Source of the DNA: Flectonema sp. DT1601
Taxonomy: Eukaryota > Euglenozoa > Diplonemea > Diplonemida > Diplonemidae
Length of the DNA: 64,000 bases
Direction: 5' to 3'
Assembly (NCBI GenBank): GCA_964019425.1
Contig: OZ025839.1
Location: forward strand, 667,001-731,000
This document shows positions 41,601 to 52,398 of this stretch, one piece after another. The notes beneath the pieces were generated by a model that saw only the letters and a program-made list of their open reading frames with translations, searched no databases and had not been told where the DNA came from. Made by a program: the position numbers and the translations under genes. Every line of letters starts with the position of its first letter. Positions within the stretch are counted from its first letter, which is position 1.

Positions 41601-43696
41601 GTTCCGCCGCAGAGCTGGAGATCATTTGTGGAGGGTTGCCATGTTATAAACAAGTTGTTAAATCGATTGGTTTATCTCAACCAGTAAAATCTTTTAAACC
41701 AATTTGGGAAATCCACGAAGCCTACCTCCGTTGTGAAGTCTGCCGCTATCTCGATCGATGTCACGTTGATAAGAATCTTTCCGATAAAGATTCCCCTCTC
41801 GATCTGATGACAGCAGTCTCTTCAATTTCTTACGCAGCTTTAAAACTATTCGCTCAGTCTCCCAAAGTGAGATCGAAATCACTCTCTCACACATCAGTTT
41901 TTATTTTGAAATCTATTCGCAAACTTTGTCCCAACTACTGGAGAGCTTTTCCTATTCAAGGACTTCGACATGATGACCCGGATGACACTGAAGTTCGTAT
42001 TAAGCATTCATCACTCTTACACTTTATGATGGCGAGAGTTATCTGGCAGGTAGCAGAAGTTACGACAGATCAACTGGATGACGTTTCCGGTGCTGAGAAT
42101 ATACAAATAATTCGGGAGAGTGGGTTTGGAGTTGATGTTGATAACGGAGTCAACAGATTCCTAACTGATAGACTTCTCAGAACTACTACAGACCTACCCA
42201 AAGAGATTGATGTGTTGTTGAACTTATTGATCGCTACTCAAAGTGGGGTTTCAAATGCACAAATTTTTAATAAAGATCATCACATCATTACAGCTGATAC
42301 AATCAACACTTTATCAAAACTACTGTCTGGGAAGTATAGTAGTGAGGTGGGGGTTTGTAGTTTACTGTTGGGAGGTTATTTAAAAAATGTACAGCTGCCT
42401 CAAGTTGTATTTGACAACTTACTTTTGACAGCTGCTGACCTGACGGGATCGGATTTCACTGGAGCGACTTTTACGAAAACAGTTCTGAGTAAAGGAGTTT
42501 TGAATAGAACTGTTATAAGCGGATGTGATTTCAGTTATGCGACTCTCGACTATACCACATACTATCACGCTGATGCGAGGGGAACATCTTTTGTGAATGC
42601 GTCGATTACTAATTCTAGATTTGATCATGCGATACTTCGATCATCATTATTTCAGAATTCTAATCTGAGCTCTTCTTGTTTTCGGAACTCCAAACTCGAG
42701 GGATCTGTTTTCAACTCTGCGACGATGTGCTGCTCTACATTAGACTTTGCTTTATTAAATGAAACAGACTTTCGAAAAGTTGATTTGTCAAAATCCAGTC
42801 TTCAGTCGACAAAACTTCGAAAGGCCAGATTAGTGAAAGCCAACCTGTCGGATACTAATTTTAAAAACGCAGATTTATATTCTGCTGATCTAACGGATGC
42901 CACTTTGGATGGAGCGGATCTCGAATCTGCTGATTTGGACGGTGCGATTCTCGCAGGAGCGACGTTTGTCGGAGCACTTCTTTCGACTTCAAAAAATTTA
43001 ATAAGATCGAAGCATCTCGGAGCAGTCTTTGCTGGAGCAATCCTCACAAAGATTAATCTCAAGAATCAGGACCTCAGAGGGCTGAACTTCTCTAAGGTAA
43101 AATTACAAGAAGCCAATCTCTCCGGTTGTAATATTTGTAATGCGATCTTAAGAGATGCCGACCTGTCAGGTGCCAATCTCAGTGGTGCTGTTTTCAACGG
43201 TGCTGACTGTTGTGGATGTCAATTCTCAGGAGCAGACTTAAATCGAACTCGTTTCATTGGAACAAACTTACTGCGCTCTTCTTTTAAAAAATGTTCCCTC
43301 GAAGGGACGGTATTTCGAGATAGCAGATTGGAGGCTGCTGACTTCAGTCACTGCAGAGCAGTAAAATGTGACTTTCGAAATGCAAACATATCGAGAGCAC
43401 TTGTAAACCACGCGGCATTTGTGTCCTGTGAAATGGACGACACGAAGTTCGACTTCGTCACAGCAATAGGAGTTCGGTTTGTTCTGAGTTCTCTGAAAGC
43501 CGCGCGTTTTGTTGAGGCAGCGATGTCATCCGCCAACTTCATCGAATCCAATCTGACGTCAGCAATGTTTCTCGCAGTTGGTGACATCAGTACTGTCGGA
43601 CTCACCGACTGTGTAATGTCTTCCTGCGTTGGTATCGATCTCGCGAAGATAACATCAACGGGAGGCGCTCGACTTCAAAAGAAGGAAGTCCTGTGA
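38632..43696 (+). CDS. Zinc finger - STAND/NACHT-like NTPase - pentapeptide-repeat protein
   Basis: Two exons, 38632-39514 and 39582-43696, joined by a phase-1 intron (GTATTC...AAAACAG), giving 1665 residues; both frames stay open through the join. Residues about 57-112 form a ZZ/C1-like zinc finger (CPNGHKL, WCDKCG, WRCE, CSNCY). Residues about 620-760 resemble a STAND NTPase: a Walker-A-like PPGEGQTMS in which Gln replaces the usual Lys, a hydrophobic strand FIVVAIDLL, Walker B CIIIDNF, and a sensor-like VILCCSIRTL. A helical arm follows. Residues about 1240-1635 are pentapeptide repeats of the A(D/N)LSG type (for example ADLSGANLSGA), a right-handed quadrilateral helix. The layout is like bacterial and NLR-type sensors, which oligomerise on a signal. 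Its role here is inferred only. Confidence 0.85.
42420..43600 (+). repeat. Pentapeptide-repeat coding array
   Basis: Roughly 395 residues of tandem five-residue repeats with Leu or Phe at the centre of each unit and Ala/Ser/Thr/Cys two residues before it (SDFTG, ANLSD, ADLYS, ADLTD, ADLES). One interruption of about 20 residues lies near 42980-43020. Confidence 0.88.
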
Positions 43697-44127
43697 TCCA
43701 ATTTGAGTTTTTGAATTTTATTCGAATTTCCACAACCATACTGACGGTGGTGGGACAATTGCTGTTTATTGAATTCTTCTTACTTTCTTATTTCAACGGC
43801 GAGCTTGGCTACGCCTCGACTTAGCGCTCAGTTGAGACTGAGATTGATTTGTACTTCCATCTTATTAGTTTTTCTATTCTAACGAAAAGCAGCAGCACTT
43901 TTGCAGCAGCTCGTGTTGACGTTAAATCGTTTTATTATTTTCTGGTGGCGTCTTTTCAGATGTCTCTCAGTAATACAGGAACTTGATAACAGTTGTAGTG
44001 ATTTGATTTAGTTTTTCACAACAGGTAGGTTGGAGATGATCGTGTAAGTAAGTAGTTTAATTTAATTTATACAATATTGTAATCTTGTGAAAGCATTTTA
44101 TAATATTCTCACACTTCAGTAAGTCGG
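43697..44127. other. Spacer
   Basis: No gene. It contains CACACTTCAG (AG 44118-44119), a possible acceptor eight bases before the next start. Confidence 0.5.
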
Positions 44128-46692
44128 ATGTCATCTTCCTTTGGAGAGACAGCTGGTTCTACGATGGATCGATTGAACAGGCTACTCTCTTCGATACATT
44201 CATCACCACTTGATGACAGTCGTGAAATTAAATTACACGCTCTCGGGGGAGGTGTGGAAACGACTGACGGGTATGACAGAGAAAAGGATCCTCTGCTGCA
44301 GTATTTTGGAAAGTTGAAAACTAATTTAAAAGCACCTCCCAATCAGACTATTGAAGAACCAAATACAAACCTCCTTACAACAGGAAAGTTACAAGAAGAG
44401 AGAAGTCAAAGAATACGACAACTGTTAGATTCTAACGTAAGCACTTCTAATTCTAACAACTTCACTGAACGAGTTGTTCGAATATCTGAGAGTGTCCCTG
44501 AAAGAGTAGCAGAACAACCGAAGGGAAATTCATTCGATGAACGCATCGCAAGAATCAGCCGTAAAATTTACCAAAATGAAGAAGGTGGTCAAGAAACTAG
44601 TCAGAAGGGGCAACTAGAATCACGCGACAGGTCACCACAGCAACAAACCGAATCTCTCAGCAGTCGAACTTTCGGCATCAAAGTAAATGGAATCAAACAA
44701 GAAGAACAAAGTTGGGGACGACAGCTTGCAGAGTCTCTCGAAAGGTCACCAACTAATAAGAAATCACCAGATCGCAAGATCCCTTTGAGTAGTCGAATCA
44801 ACGCAATTAAATTAAATGGATTCGATCAGAGTGATACTAAAGGTTGGGGAAGAGAAGTTGTTGAATCACTTGAGAGATCTCCAACAGGAACTTTGAGTAG
44901 TCGAATTGATGATCTTCGACTTGTTGTTCCTGATGGCGGCGTCAAATCCAAAAGTTCACAACGGGAACAAAGTTGGGGCCGACAACTTGCAGAATCACTT
45001 GAGCCGGAACAGAAACCCCTTCTGAGTCATCAAACTGGGGAAGGAGAAGCAGAGCAGCCACTCCGTTCCGACACCCCGACAGATGCTTTTATTAACATGT
45101 TGAGGTCCAGCAGTACTGAAACTGCGAAGCATCAGGAAAAGCAATCTGGACTCGATTCGTTGTTTCAGAGTTTGCAAAAGGACGTAAATAATCGAAAAAA
45201 TGATTTTCTTAGCGACGAGAACGCAGGGCAGCGTTCTCACTCACAGTCAGCAAACAGACTACTCGCAGATATTCAAAATGATATTCGAACACCTCAACAG
45301 TCGAGTGATTCCAATCGTTACGTTAGTAGACTCTCTCAAAGATCAGCTGATTCTCGAACTCTAACTCCTGCCCCTCTTCGATCAGCTACTGTTAATGATC
45401 AGAACAGACAACAACCTGCTGTTCCGCCAGAAAGATCTGCTACCGCTCCCTCCTCAACGTACACTTCAATTCCAATGTTTTCTGATCTCGTAAAGAGTCG
45501 TAATGACAACAAGGAAGGCGAAGGATTTACAGCTCTTCTTCACAAACTTCATGACGAAGAGAATAGAAGTGGGACAGTCGCGGGAACAACGGAAGTCATC
45601 GACGTGGATTGGAGTGACTTGGCTGACGGACACGCTCCAGATAATAATCTGGCAAACCACACAAAAAGAGAAATATTCCCCAACAGTCACAGAGAGCGGT
45701 ATGCAGGCTCTCCAGTGGAATGCTCTCCAGCAAGCGCTCAGGATTGCGAAGGTCTGACGGCGTTGTTAGAGAAGTTACATCGGGAGGACGAGGAAGAGGA
45801 GCAGAACGCGGGAAACTCGAATTTCCGCAGCCCCAACAAAATGAACTTCATATCAACTCCTTCCAACAATAACGAAAGGGCTGCTCAATCTCCGTCAAAC
45901 TTGGATCGTGTGATGCAATGGGGACATCGAATGGAGCAAAATATGCATCAGCGAGAGGAGAACCGTCGCCGTAGACTAACCCAAAAAGAGTTGCAGGACG
46001 AAGAAGCGTGTCCCTTTAAACCAAAAATAAACAATTATTCAAATAAAGTAGCGAGAAAGGGTTGTCCTGAAAACATTGAAAAACGAACTGCGAATATCAT
46101 TCGCGCAAAAGAACGGCGGCTGGAATCTCAAAGACGTGATCTTCAAAATGATGAACAAGTCTCACAGCAACCGATCATAACGAGAAAAGCCAAACAGATG
46201 ACGAGAACAAACGGAAGTAGAATGCAATGGGACGCATTCCGAAAGATTAAACTTGAACAGCAACAAGCTGGTCAGGAACAGGATGAATTACAATCCTGTA
46301 CATTTCAGCCTTCTCTTTCAGAGCGCTCACGTTGTATTGCAAAGAAAAAGGAATTGAAAGACCGTCGTGTTCCCCTCACCACACCAACAGCTACTACCAC
46401 TTCGAGTACAAATAAAACTTTTAGATCTACACCAAAAGCATTTATTAGAACTCCTCTTCAAAACGCAAACCCGTCAGCCATCAACAGTGGGTCAAACAGA
46501 GCTAGTCGAGCTACTGTTGACGGTAGCAGTAGAAAACCAAATCTGATGCCAAAAAGGACGCCTTCTCCAGTCAGCACACACAACCAGAGGGCTATTGTTG
46601 AACCAGCCAAACACTTGAGTGCTGATGACTGGTGGAGTCAAGCAATTCGAGTTCAGAGATCTGAACTTTGGGATGCTGTGAAGGCGAATTAG
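44128..46692 (+). CDS. Disordered repeat protein with CPFKPKIN-type motifs
   Basis: 854 residues, single exon, family not recognised. The N-terminal half is Ser/Arg/Gln-rich and disordered. Residues about 180-300 hold three imperfect copies of a unit of about 37-45 residues: LSSR-x-x-x-IK-x-NG, then SWGRQLAESLERSP. Two related segments, EGFTALLHKLHDEE and EGLTALLEKLHRED, occur near 467 and 545. In the C-terminal part, ACPFKPKINNYS and SCTFQPSLSE match the C-T/P-F-x-P-x-[IL] motif that recurs in many flagellate and ciliate cytoskeletal proteins. A basal-body or flagellar role is therefore possible. The start at 44128 follows a CAG acceptor at 44117-44119. Confidence 0.75.
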   Translation: MSSSFGETAGSTMDRLNRLLSSIHSSPLDDSREIKLHALGGGVETTDGYDREKDPLLQYFGKLKTNLKAPPNQTIEEPNTNLLTTGKLQEERSQRIRQLLDSNVSTSNSNNFTERVVRISESVPERVAEQPKGNSFDERIARISRKIYQNEEGGQETSQKGQLESRDRSPQQQTESLSSRTFGIKVNGIKQEEQSWGRQLAESLERSPTNKKSPDRKIPLSSRINAIKLNGFDQSDTKGWGREVVESLERSPTGTLSSRIDDLRLVVPDGGVKSKSSQREQSWGRQLAESLEPEQKPLLSHQTGEGEAEQPLRSDTPTDAFINMLRSSSTETAKHQEKQSGLDSLFQSLQKDVNNRKNDFLSDENAGQRSHSQSANRLLADIQNDIRTPQQSSDSNRYVSRLSQRSADSRTLTPAPLRSATVNDQNRQQPAVPPERSATAPSSTYTSIPMFSDLVKSRNDNKEGEGFTALLHKLHDEENRSGTVAGTTEVIDVDWSDLADGHAPDNNLANHTKREIFPNSHRERYAGSPVECSPASAQDCEGLTALLEKLHREDEEEEQNAGNSNFRSPNKMNFISTPSNNNERAAQSPSNLDRVMQWGHRMEQNMHQREENRRRRLTQKELQDEEACPFKPKINNYSNKVARKGCPENIEKRTANIIRAKERRLESQRRDLQNDEQVSQQPIITRKAKQMTRTNGSRMQWDAFRKIKLEQQQAGQEQDELQSCTFQPSLSERSRCIAKKKELKDRRVPLTTPTATTTSSTNKTFRSTPKAFIRTPLQNANPSAINSGSNRASRATVDGSSRKPNLMPKRTPSPVSTHNQRAIVEPAKHLSADDWWSQAIRVQRSELWDAVKAN

Positions 46693-47006
46693 TTTCAGAT
46701 TCAACAATCTGACGAAGTGATGTTGTTATTTTAGATTTCTTAATGTTAATCGCTTCTTGCGATGTATTCACTTTCCAGTTCAACCGAATGAGTTGCTGGA
46801 AAATAGAAAACAAACTTCTTTCTTTCTTTTGTTATTTTTGGTAATTTAGATTTCCTAGAAGTTCGTCATCTTTTTGTAGACACCATTTGAAAGCTTCACT
46901 TCCAACAGGGAAAGTTAATTATGAGTTCGTGTGATAACTGTCGTTTTGGAATGGGTGATAAAAAACAACAGTCCCTTCAAAATAAAATAATAATTCTAAT
47001 CAGAAA
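46693..47006. other. Spacer
   Basis: No gene. TAATCAG at 46997-47003 lies three bases before the next ATG and is its likely acceptor. Confidence 0.5.
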
Positions 47007-49481
47007 ATGAGTAACACAAAATGCAGGTGCACACCTTGCCCTGTCCACGGGAGTCAGAATCCCGTAGCAGGGCAGTGGCACGTTGTTTTGCAATTGGGGG
47101 TTTCGTTTTACATAGCGATGCTTTGGTTTGGACACGGAATGTTAGGTACCTGGAAGGATATCATAGCACACAAGTATCCCATTCTCTATCCAATGTTGGA
47201 GGAGGTAAATATGTTTCCTGTTGAGAATGTGGATTTTGACAGAAGGCCAGCTATTATGGCAGTTTCAGGATGCCATACGCTACTTGTTCTGTTGGGACTT
47301 GTTTTTGGTAATACTCTGAAGAGACAGCGTTTCATATTTGGTTTTATTGCTGGCTGGGTGACCACTGGAATTACCGCCTTCATTTTATATCACACACTTC
47401 TTGACGGATTCACAACTAACGCTGCCGGTATTATGACTTACGCCAAAGCAATGTATTGGCCAACTGATATTCCTCAGGCAGGAAATGTTTTTGCAGCTGT
47501 CGGATCCTTGACGATGTCTATGTGGTTTGGTGTTTCGATGGCTTTCGCTGCCTTCGACAGTTCTGACGAGGGTCTTGCTTCAGCCGTTGCTGCTCGTTAT
47601 CTGAGTCGTATTGCTTGTTTCTATGTTTTGACTTTCGTCTTCTTCCAATTTGGATGCGTTCCTCTTTGGAACTCAATCGTAAAGTACTCTCGTCTGGGAG
47701 GCATCGATTTTCATCTCAACGACGTCGAATTCCACGCTGATGAAATGACGGCCTTGACGCAGTTGGCCTCAGCAACACATACTTTAACGATGTCACTCGG
47801 TATCGTAGTTTGCAGTATTACTAATTCAATAATTAGTAAGATGCCTTGCTCTCCTGTCACTGAAGTCAGAAGTCGTGTTTCTGGTCTCAACAATCTGATC
47901 GTCTTATCGGCACTCAGCATGGGATTCGTAGTAGTCTTCGCGCAGTGGGTTGCCTTCTCTCTCTCTCATCAGGTTGCTCATGTTGTCAACTTCGCAGAAA
48001 CCTTTCTCGGCTCGCAGGCCGTTAAAAATGCGCAGTCTGCAAGTTGGTCGGAAGTTCACACTTTGGTGTTATTCTCATACACAACCTGGTTCGCAGGAGG
48101 AATCATTTTCGAGCAAATGTGGAGCGGGTCAGCAACCAACGAGAGAGTTTTGGCGGATTCACAACAACCAGTTCCTGCGATCTCAATTTGGGTTTACGCT
48201 GTCACAATTATCGGAGTTGCTATTCCAATGGCGTGGACTGTCGGGTTTGTTGGTCTCATAGTGTTAGTAATTCTCTTGTGGCCAATGAAGAGACTACCAA
48301 AGTCTGAGCAGATGAAATGGGAAGTCGTTCCTCGTGGATCACTTCCACCAGATGCACGTAAAAAGCAATGGGAGGCAGCAACTAAGGATTGTCCGAAAAC
48401 AGGAGACACTTACTTAGTGATTGGAGTTGGTTTCGTAGGAGTTCGACTCGTGAAAAAGCTTTTATTAAGAGGAGAAACAAACATCAAGTGTATGGATGTA
48501 TCACCAGTCAATCCTTTTCAAAATGATAGAAGAGTTGAATACATTAGAGGTGACGTCACAAAGATGGACGACTTAAGGAAAGCAATGAAAGGAGTTGACA
48601 CGGTGTATGCGACCTTTGCAGTTATTCGATTCTACGAACGTTGGGAGTTTCAACAGGGACTTTCCGTCAAGATCAACATCGAAGGGACTAGAAATGTCAT
48701 TGCTGCCAGCAAGGAGATGAAAATTAAAAGATTAATCCAAACATCGACATCCCACGTGTTAAGTTTGAAGGGAGCGAATAATGGAAAGACTCTTCTCGAT
48801 GAAGAGACTCCAACAGTTACGAAAGAAGAATCTCATAATCACTACTCGTGGACTAAGGCGGTAGCTGAAAAAGATGTTGTAAATGCAGGTAAGGCTGGCG
48901 GTCTTTTAAAAACTGTTTCCGTACGTCCATGCAGTGGAGTATTTGGACACAGTGATAAGACAAACATCGAGAGATTTGTCAACACTCGATTCGTGGTGAT
49001 GACATTCGCAGCTGATAGAATGGATTGGATTCACGTTGATAATGTTGTGTTGGGACACTTGAAGGCTGAGGCTCGACTCCAAGAGAACGCTCCAGGTGTA
49101 AACGGAGAAGTATTTAACATCACAAATGATCAAACACTCAGTTACTCTGAACTTTATGATGGTTTTCACTACTACTACAACAGAAGTGGTTACTACTCAG
49201 TTATATCACCTGATAAGTTCTTGTGGGTACTTTGTTATATTTTATACTTTATTGTCGCAATCACTCGTGGTGGGATTAACTTCCATAGCGTTGGTCTTGA
49301 CATTGTTTCCCCACCGGGTCTTAAAACTGCTTCTTTGAATTTCAAAGCCGACGGTTCGAAAGCTGCTAAGATTCTTAACTACAAAGCAGCACACAACATT
49401 CGCGACGCAGTTCATTTTACTGCTGACGACTACACAGCAGACCTTAAGAAGGCAGAGCAGCAGAAGTTAAAGAAAGAATAA
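47007..49481 (+). CDS. Polytopic membrane domain fused to 3-beta-HSD/NSDHL-type dehydrogenase
   Basis: 824 residues, single open frame. A short Cys-rich start (CRCTPCPVHG) leads into roughly nine to ten hydrophobic segments across residues 24-425 (for example VVLQLGVSFYIAMLWF and IVVCSITNSII, ending VGLIVLVILLWPM). From residue 465 an extended short-chain dehydrogenase begins: VIGVGFVG (Rossmann GxGxxG, about 472-479), an acidic residue after the second strand (CMDVSP), TSTSHVL, the active-site YSWTK (about 613-617), and VRPCSGVFG. This is the 3-beta-HSD/sterol-4-carboxylate decarboxylase family. A further hydrophobic segment follows near residues 740-752. The usual enzyme is 350-400 residues with one C-terminal anchor, so the N-terminal membrane half is an unusual addition. 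A sterol or steroid substrate is plausible. Confidence 0.85.
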   Translation: MSNTKCRCTPCPVHGSQNPVAGQWHVVLQLGVSFYIAMLWFGHGMLGTWKDIIAHKYPILYPMLEEVNMFPVENVDFDRRPAIMAVSGCHTLLVLLGLVFGNTLKRQRFIFGFIAGWVTTGITAFILYHTLLDGFTTNAAGIMTYAKAMYWPTDIPQAGNVFAAVGSLTMSMWFGVSMAFAAFDSSDEGLASAVAARYLSRIACFYVLTFVFFQFGCVPLWNSIVKYSRLGGIDFHLNDVEFHADEMTALTQLASATHTLTMSLGIVVCSITNSIISKMPCSPVTEVRSRVSGLNNLIVLSALSMGFVVVFAQWVAFSLSHQVAHVVNFAETFLGSQAVKNAQSASWSEVHTLVLFSYTTWFAGGIIFEQMWSGSATNERVLADSQQPVPAISIWVYAVTIIGVAIPMAWTVGFVGLIVLVILLWPMKRLPKSEQMKWEVVPRGSLPPDARKKQWEAATKDCPKTGDTYLVIGVGFVGVRLVKKLLLRGETNIKCMDVSPVNPFQNDRRVEYIRGDVTKMDDLRKAMKGVDTVYATFAVIRFYERWEFQQGLSVKINIEGTRNVIAASKEMKIKRLIQTSTSHVLSLKGANNGKTLLDEETPTVTKEESHNHYSWTKAVAEKDVVNAGKAGGLLKTVSVRPCSGVFGHSDKTNIERFVNTRFVVMTFAADRMDWIHVDNVVLGHLKAEARLQENAPGVNGEVFNITNDQTLSYSELYDGFHYYYNRSGYYSVISPDKFLWVLCYILYFIVAITRGGINFHSVGLDIVSPPGLKTASLNFKADGSKAAKILNYKAAHNIRDAVHFTADDYTADLKKAEQQKLKKE

Positions 49482-51280
49482 TAGCGATGTCCCTTTTCCG
49501 TCCCCATTCTAATAATCAGTTATCACCACGCTCTTTATTAGTTAGCCTTGTCGCTTGGTTCGTTCCCAATCCCTTTTTGATTTTATGAGATGGTTGCTGT
49601 CGTAGTCCGCTGTTTATAACAGCAGGTCTCGCATTAAATTTTTTTTTTTTAAGAAAAAATTGATAAGACCGCCTCGCTGTTGCAGAATTGAAATCGATTA
49701 TCAACCTTCTCGTTGCTCCGTTTGCATTCAATTTTAATCTTTTTTTGATAGCAGCACGCTATTCATTTTTTCTCACCTTTTTTTTCATCATTTTTCTTTC
49801 TTAGCATCGCATGTCAAGAGAGGGTGATAACAATTTTTTGTTGTTTTTTAATATTTCCGAAGCTCATTCTCTGCCAGCACTACTTGATTAATTCAGCGAC
49901 TCCAAAACTTAGGCTATGGAACATGTCTTGTGAGTGTCACGCATTATTAGTAGAAGCAGTACCTCAATACTTGGGAAGTATTTAATAATATTTTATCGAG
50001 TTCAGACCATTTAATTACTAGTTGCCGTACGCTTGCTGCGATTATCTTATCCTTGTTTCTTTGAACTTTGTGCTCCGCGTGTTGGTCTGTTGTAATTGCG
50101 TGTGCGTTGATTTGTGCTTCAGGATTGGTTTCACAATAATTCCCCCCCCCGCCATCGATTTCAATTCGAGTTTGAAATGAGTTATTTTTCGTTGTTTTTG
50201 CTCCTCACATAATTACTCAAGGTGAAGGTCGAGTGATTTAGTGTTAAAATGTTGCATCTGCTTGATCCATCCGTCCAACGTAGTAAATGGACAAATTGAT
50301 TTTTTTTATAGACAATCTTTTTTAAATTTGTTTTTTTTTTATTTGTTAACGTTTAAAGGGAACCCGTGAAAGGAGGCATACCTTCCTAACAATTATCAGA
50401 TTTCACTCAACTCCACTTTTTCGAAGATTTACAAAAAAATTAGTTTCACGATGGGAATCAACACACGATGAGTAGTTAGGACCAAATTGGTTTTTGTGAT
50501 GAAAACAATTCAGCCGATTTTGGCAATGAAATGTTCAACTCAGAAAGATCTCGGCAATGTAATTTCTTATCGTTGTTAAGTCTACTTTCATTAATTCCCT
50601 TCCCTCACTTGTTCACTCCCCCCTCGTGTGGACGGAATCCAATTATGGTGATTCATGTCTAATTTGTTGCGTGTTTTGATTTACTTATCCAAGTCCCCCC
50701 TGTCTTACGTTAAGCAAGTAATTTGTAGGTTAAACCTACTCTCTGCCGTATTACATTATACCCTGATTTTGGTTTCCCAGGGCTCACGATTAATTCGAAA
50801 TTTGAATAACTCGATTCCGTACTGCACTGAATAACACGGAAAAAGAGATGTGTATGCGGATAAGTTAGTTACATTTAGTATAATGTAAAGTATTTACGTC
50901 ATTGCAGAGTGTTTACCTATACTAACATTACCTTTAGTCAACATGTATCTAAAACTAATGTTAAATTATCGTTATGTTGTATCATACAATACGTTTGTAT
51001 TTTACGTACAAATTTTCGAATAGTTAACCCCCCCTCGTCTTATATCAATTACTTTTAGCAAAAAAAATAAAACAACGTGTGTATTCAAAAGTTTTGGAAA
51101 CTTTTCTTTTTTTTGTTTTAACTTTAACTAAATGCGTAGTCAAAAAAGACAGACAGGAGGTGTTTCCACAAAAAAAAAAACGATTGAAATAAAAAAACAA
51201 GCAATAGCTTTTGAGACTTGTAAATAGTAATAAAATAAAGTGTTGAATAGTTTCTTAACAAGACGTACACAACTTTAAAT
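49482..51280. other. Longest gene-poor spacer of the right half
   Basis: About 1.8 kb, AT-rich, with no ORF that I credit. It contains a perfect 15-base inverted repeat GTAGGTTAAACCTAC at 50725-50739. Between 50870 and 51020 there are TAACATTA/TAATGTTA inverted copies. A CCCCCCCCCC run lies at about 50141-50150. No terminal repeats of a transposon were recognised. Confidence 0.45.
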
Positions 51281-51753
51281 ATGTCTTCGAGGGGTGAAAT
51301 AGTAGAGGTTGAGGAAGGATCGAAATTCTTTAAAATAAAGTACAGCTATGTATGTGGATTTATTGTTTTTAGTGAATAAAAAGAAAAAAAAAAAAAAAAT
51401 AAACTAAACAACAACAGGACAATAAGACAACATACGAACTGCAAAACCGCGGTACCAAACCAGTCACCGCAACGTGGACGTTCTTCGATGTTGAGAACTT
51501 GGTAATCGAATCAGAGCGAGGGGAGGTATGGAAATTAATTATTTGATTGAAGTTTCCTCAAATAGTTTTTATAAGAGAAGTAAACTTCAAAATAATTTAC
51601 CAAAATCAGATTGACGGTACGAAAGTAACTTTGAAGGTAAAACCTGGAGAAACAACTCACTTCGTAGACTTAGTTACGAAGAACACTGATGAGGGTTGGC
51701 ACTACAACTATGATGCTCACAAGGAAGTAGAAGACGTCCCATCGTGGTTGTAG
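51281..51753 (+). CDS. Small calpain-domain-III-like protein
   Basis: Three exons, 51281-51349, 51418-51525 and 51610-51753, all phase 0, giving 106 residues. The introns start GTATGT and GTATGG and end AACAG and ATCAG. The spliced product reads as one beta-sandwich: YELQNRGTKPVTATWTF, a loop, then DGTKVTLKVKPGETTHFVDLV and EGWHYNY. The pattern of a TKVT-x-x-V-x-PGET strand followed by GW-x-Y-x-Y is that of C2-like calpain domain III and of the small calpain-related proteins common in kinetoplastids. There is no protease domain, so a binding role is expected. The second intron's acceptor at 51609 is chosen for frame and fold; another AG at 51580 is possible. Confidence 0.6.
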
Positions 51754-52398
51754 TGATTGCTGCGTTGTTGTAAAACATCAATCGGGACTCAGAAAAGGAA
51801 TTTGCGGCACTTCAATTTTATTTGAAGTTTACCAACACGGCATCTGATGACATCATCCTCTAGTTTGATTCTCAATTATTGCACTGTGAGTTGGTAATTA
51901 ATTGAAACCAAGAGGAAGGTGTTTCGATCTTGAAGCTTCCTTCAGGACTAAGTTCTCAACTAAGGAAGGTTTTACTGTTTGTCTGCATAAGAAGTTCATT
52001 CATATTGGTGACAAACATAATAGAGTGAAAAGGACGCTTTGATTCACACGTTAGTTAGGTTGATGAGCTTCACTATCCCTTGTCAAGAAGTGATGAAGGA
52101 AATGAATAAAAAAACACAATATGGAGGAAAGAAAAGGGTCCCTCAATCCCGTACGTCCCCTCCCAACCAAATATTTTACTTTTTGTATTCTACTTCTAAG
52201 AATCTCTTTAATAAAATGACAGCACTCCGTCTACTAATTGATAACTTTATTTAGTAAACCAACTGAAAACAATAATCTAATTCACTACAGTCTGAACTGA
52301 ATAACATGTTCTGAATACTCAGAAGAGAGTCTTTCACCATCCTCAGTACTGACAAATAGAATTTATTTTATCCTAAAAAAGAGACCTGAACAATAAAA
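51754..52398. other. Spacer
   Basis: No gene credited. A short open frame at 52063-52254 has an ATG but no coding-like composition. Confidence 0.45.

Noticed and set aside
39599-43696. Treating the NTPase/pentapeptide frame as a separate gene
   Set aside because: It has no ATG near its start, and a phase-1 intron (39515-39581) joins it exactly to the zinc-finger frame upstream.
50700-51030. Possible small inverted-repeat transposon
   Set aside because: Short inverted repeats are present (15-base palindrome at 50725), but no paired termini, target duplication or second copy was found in the window.
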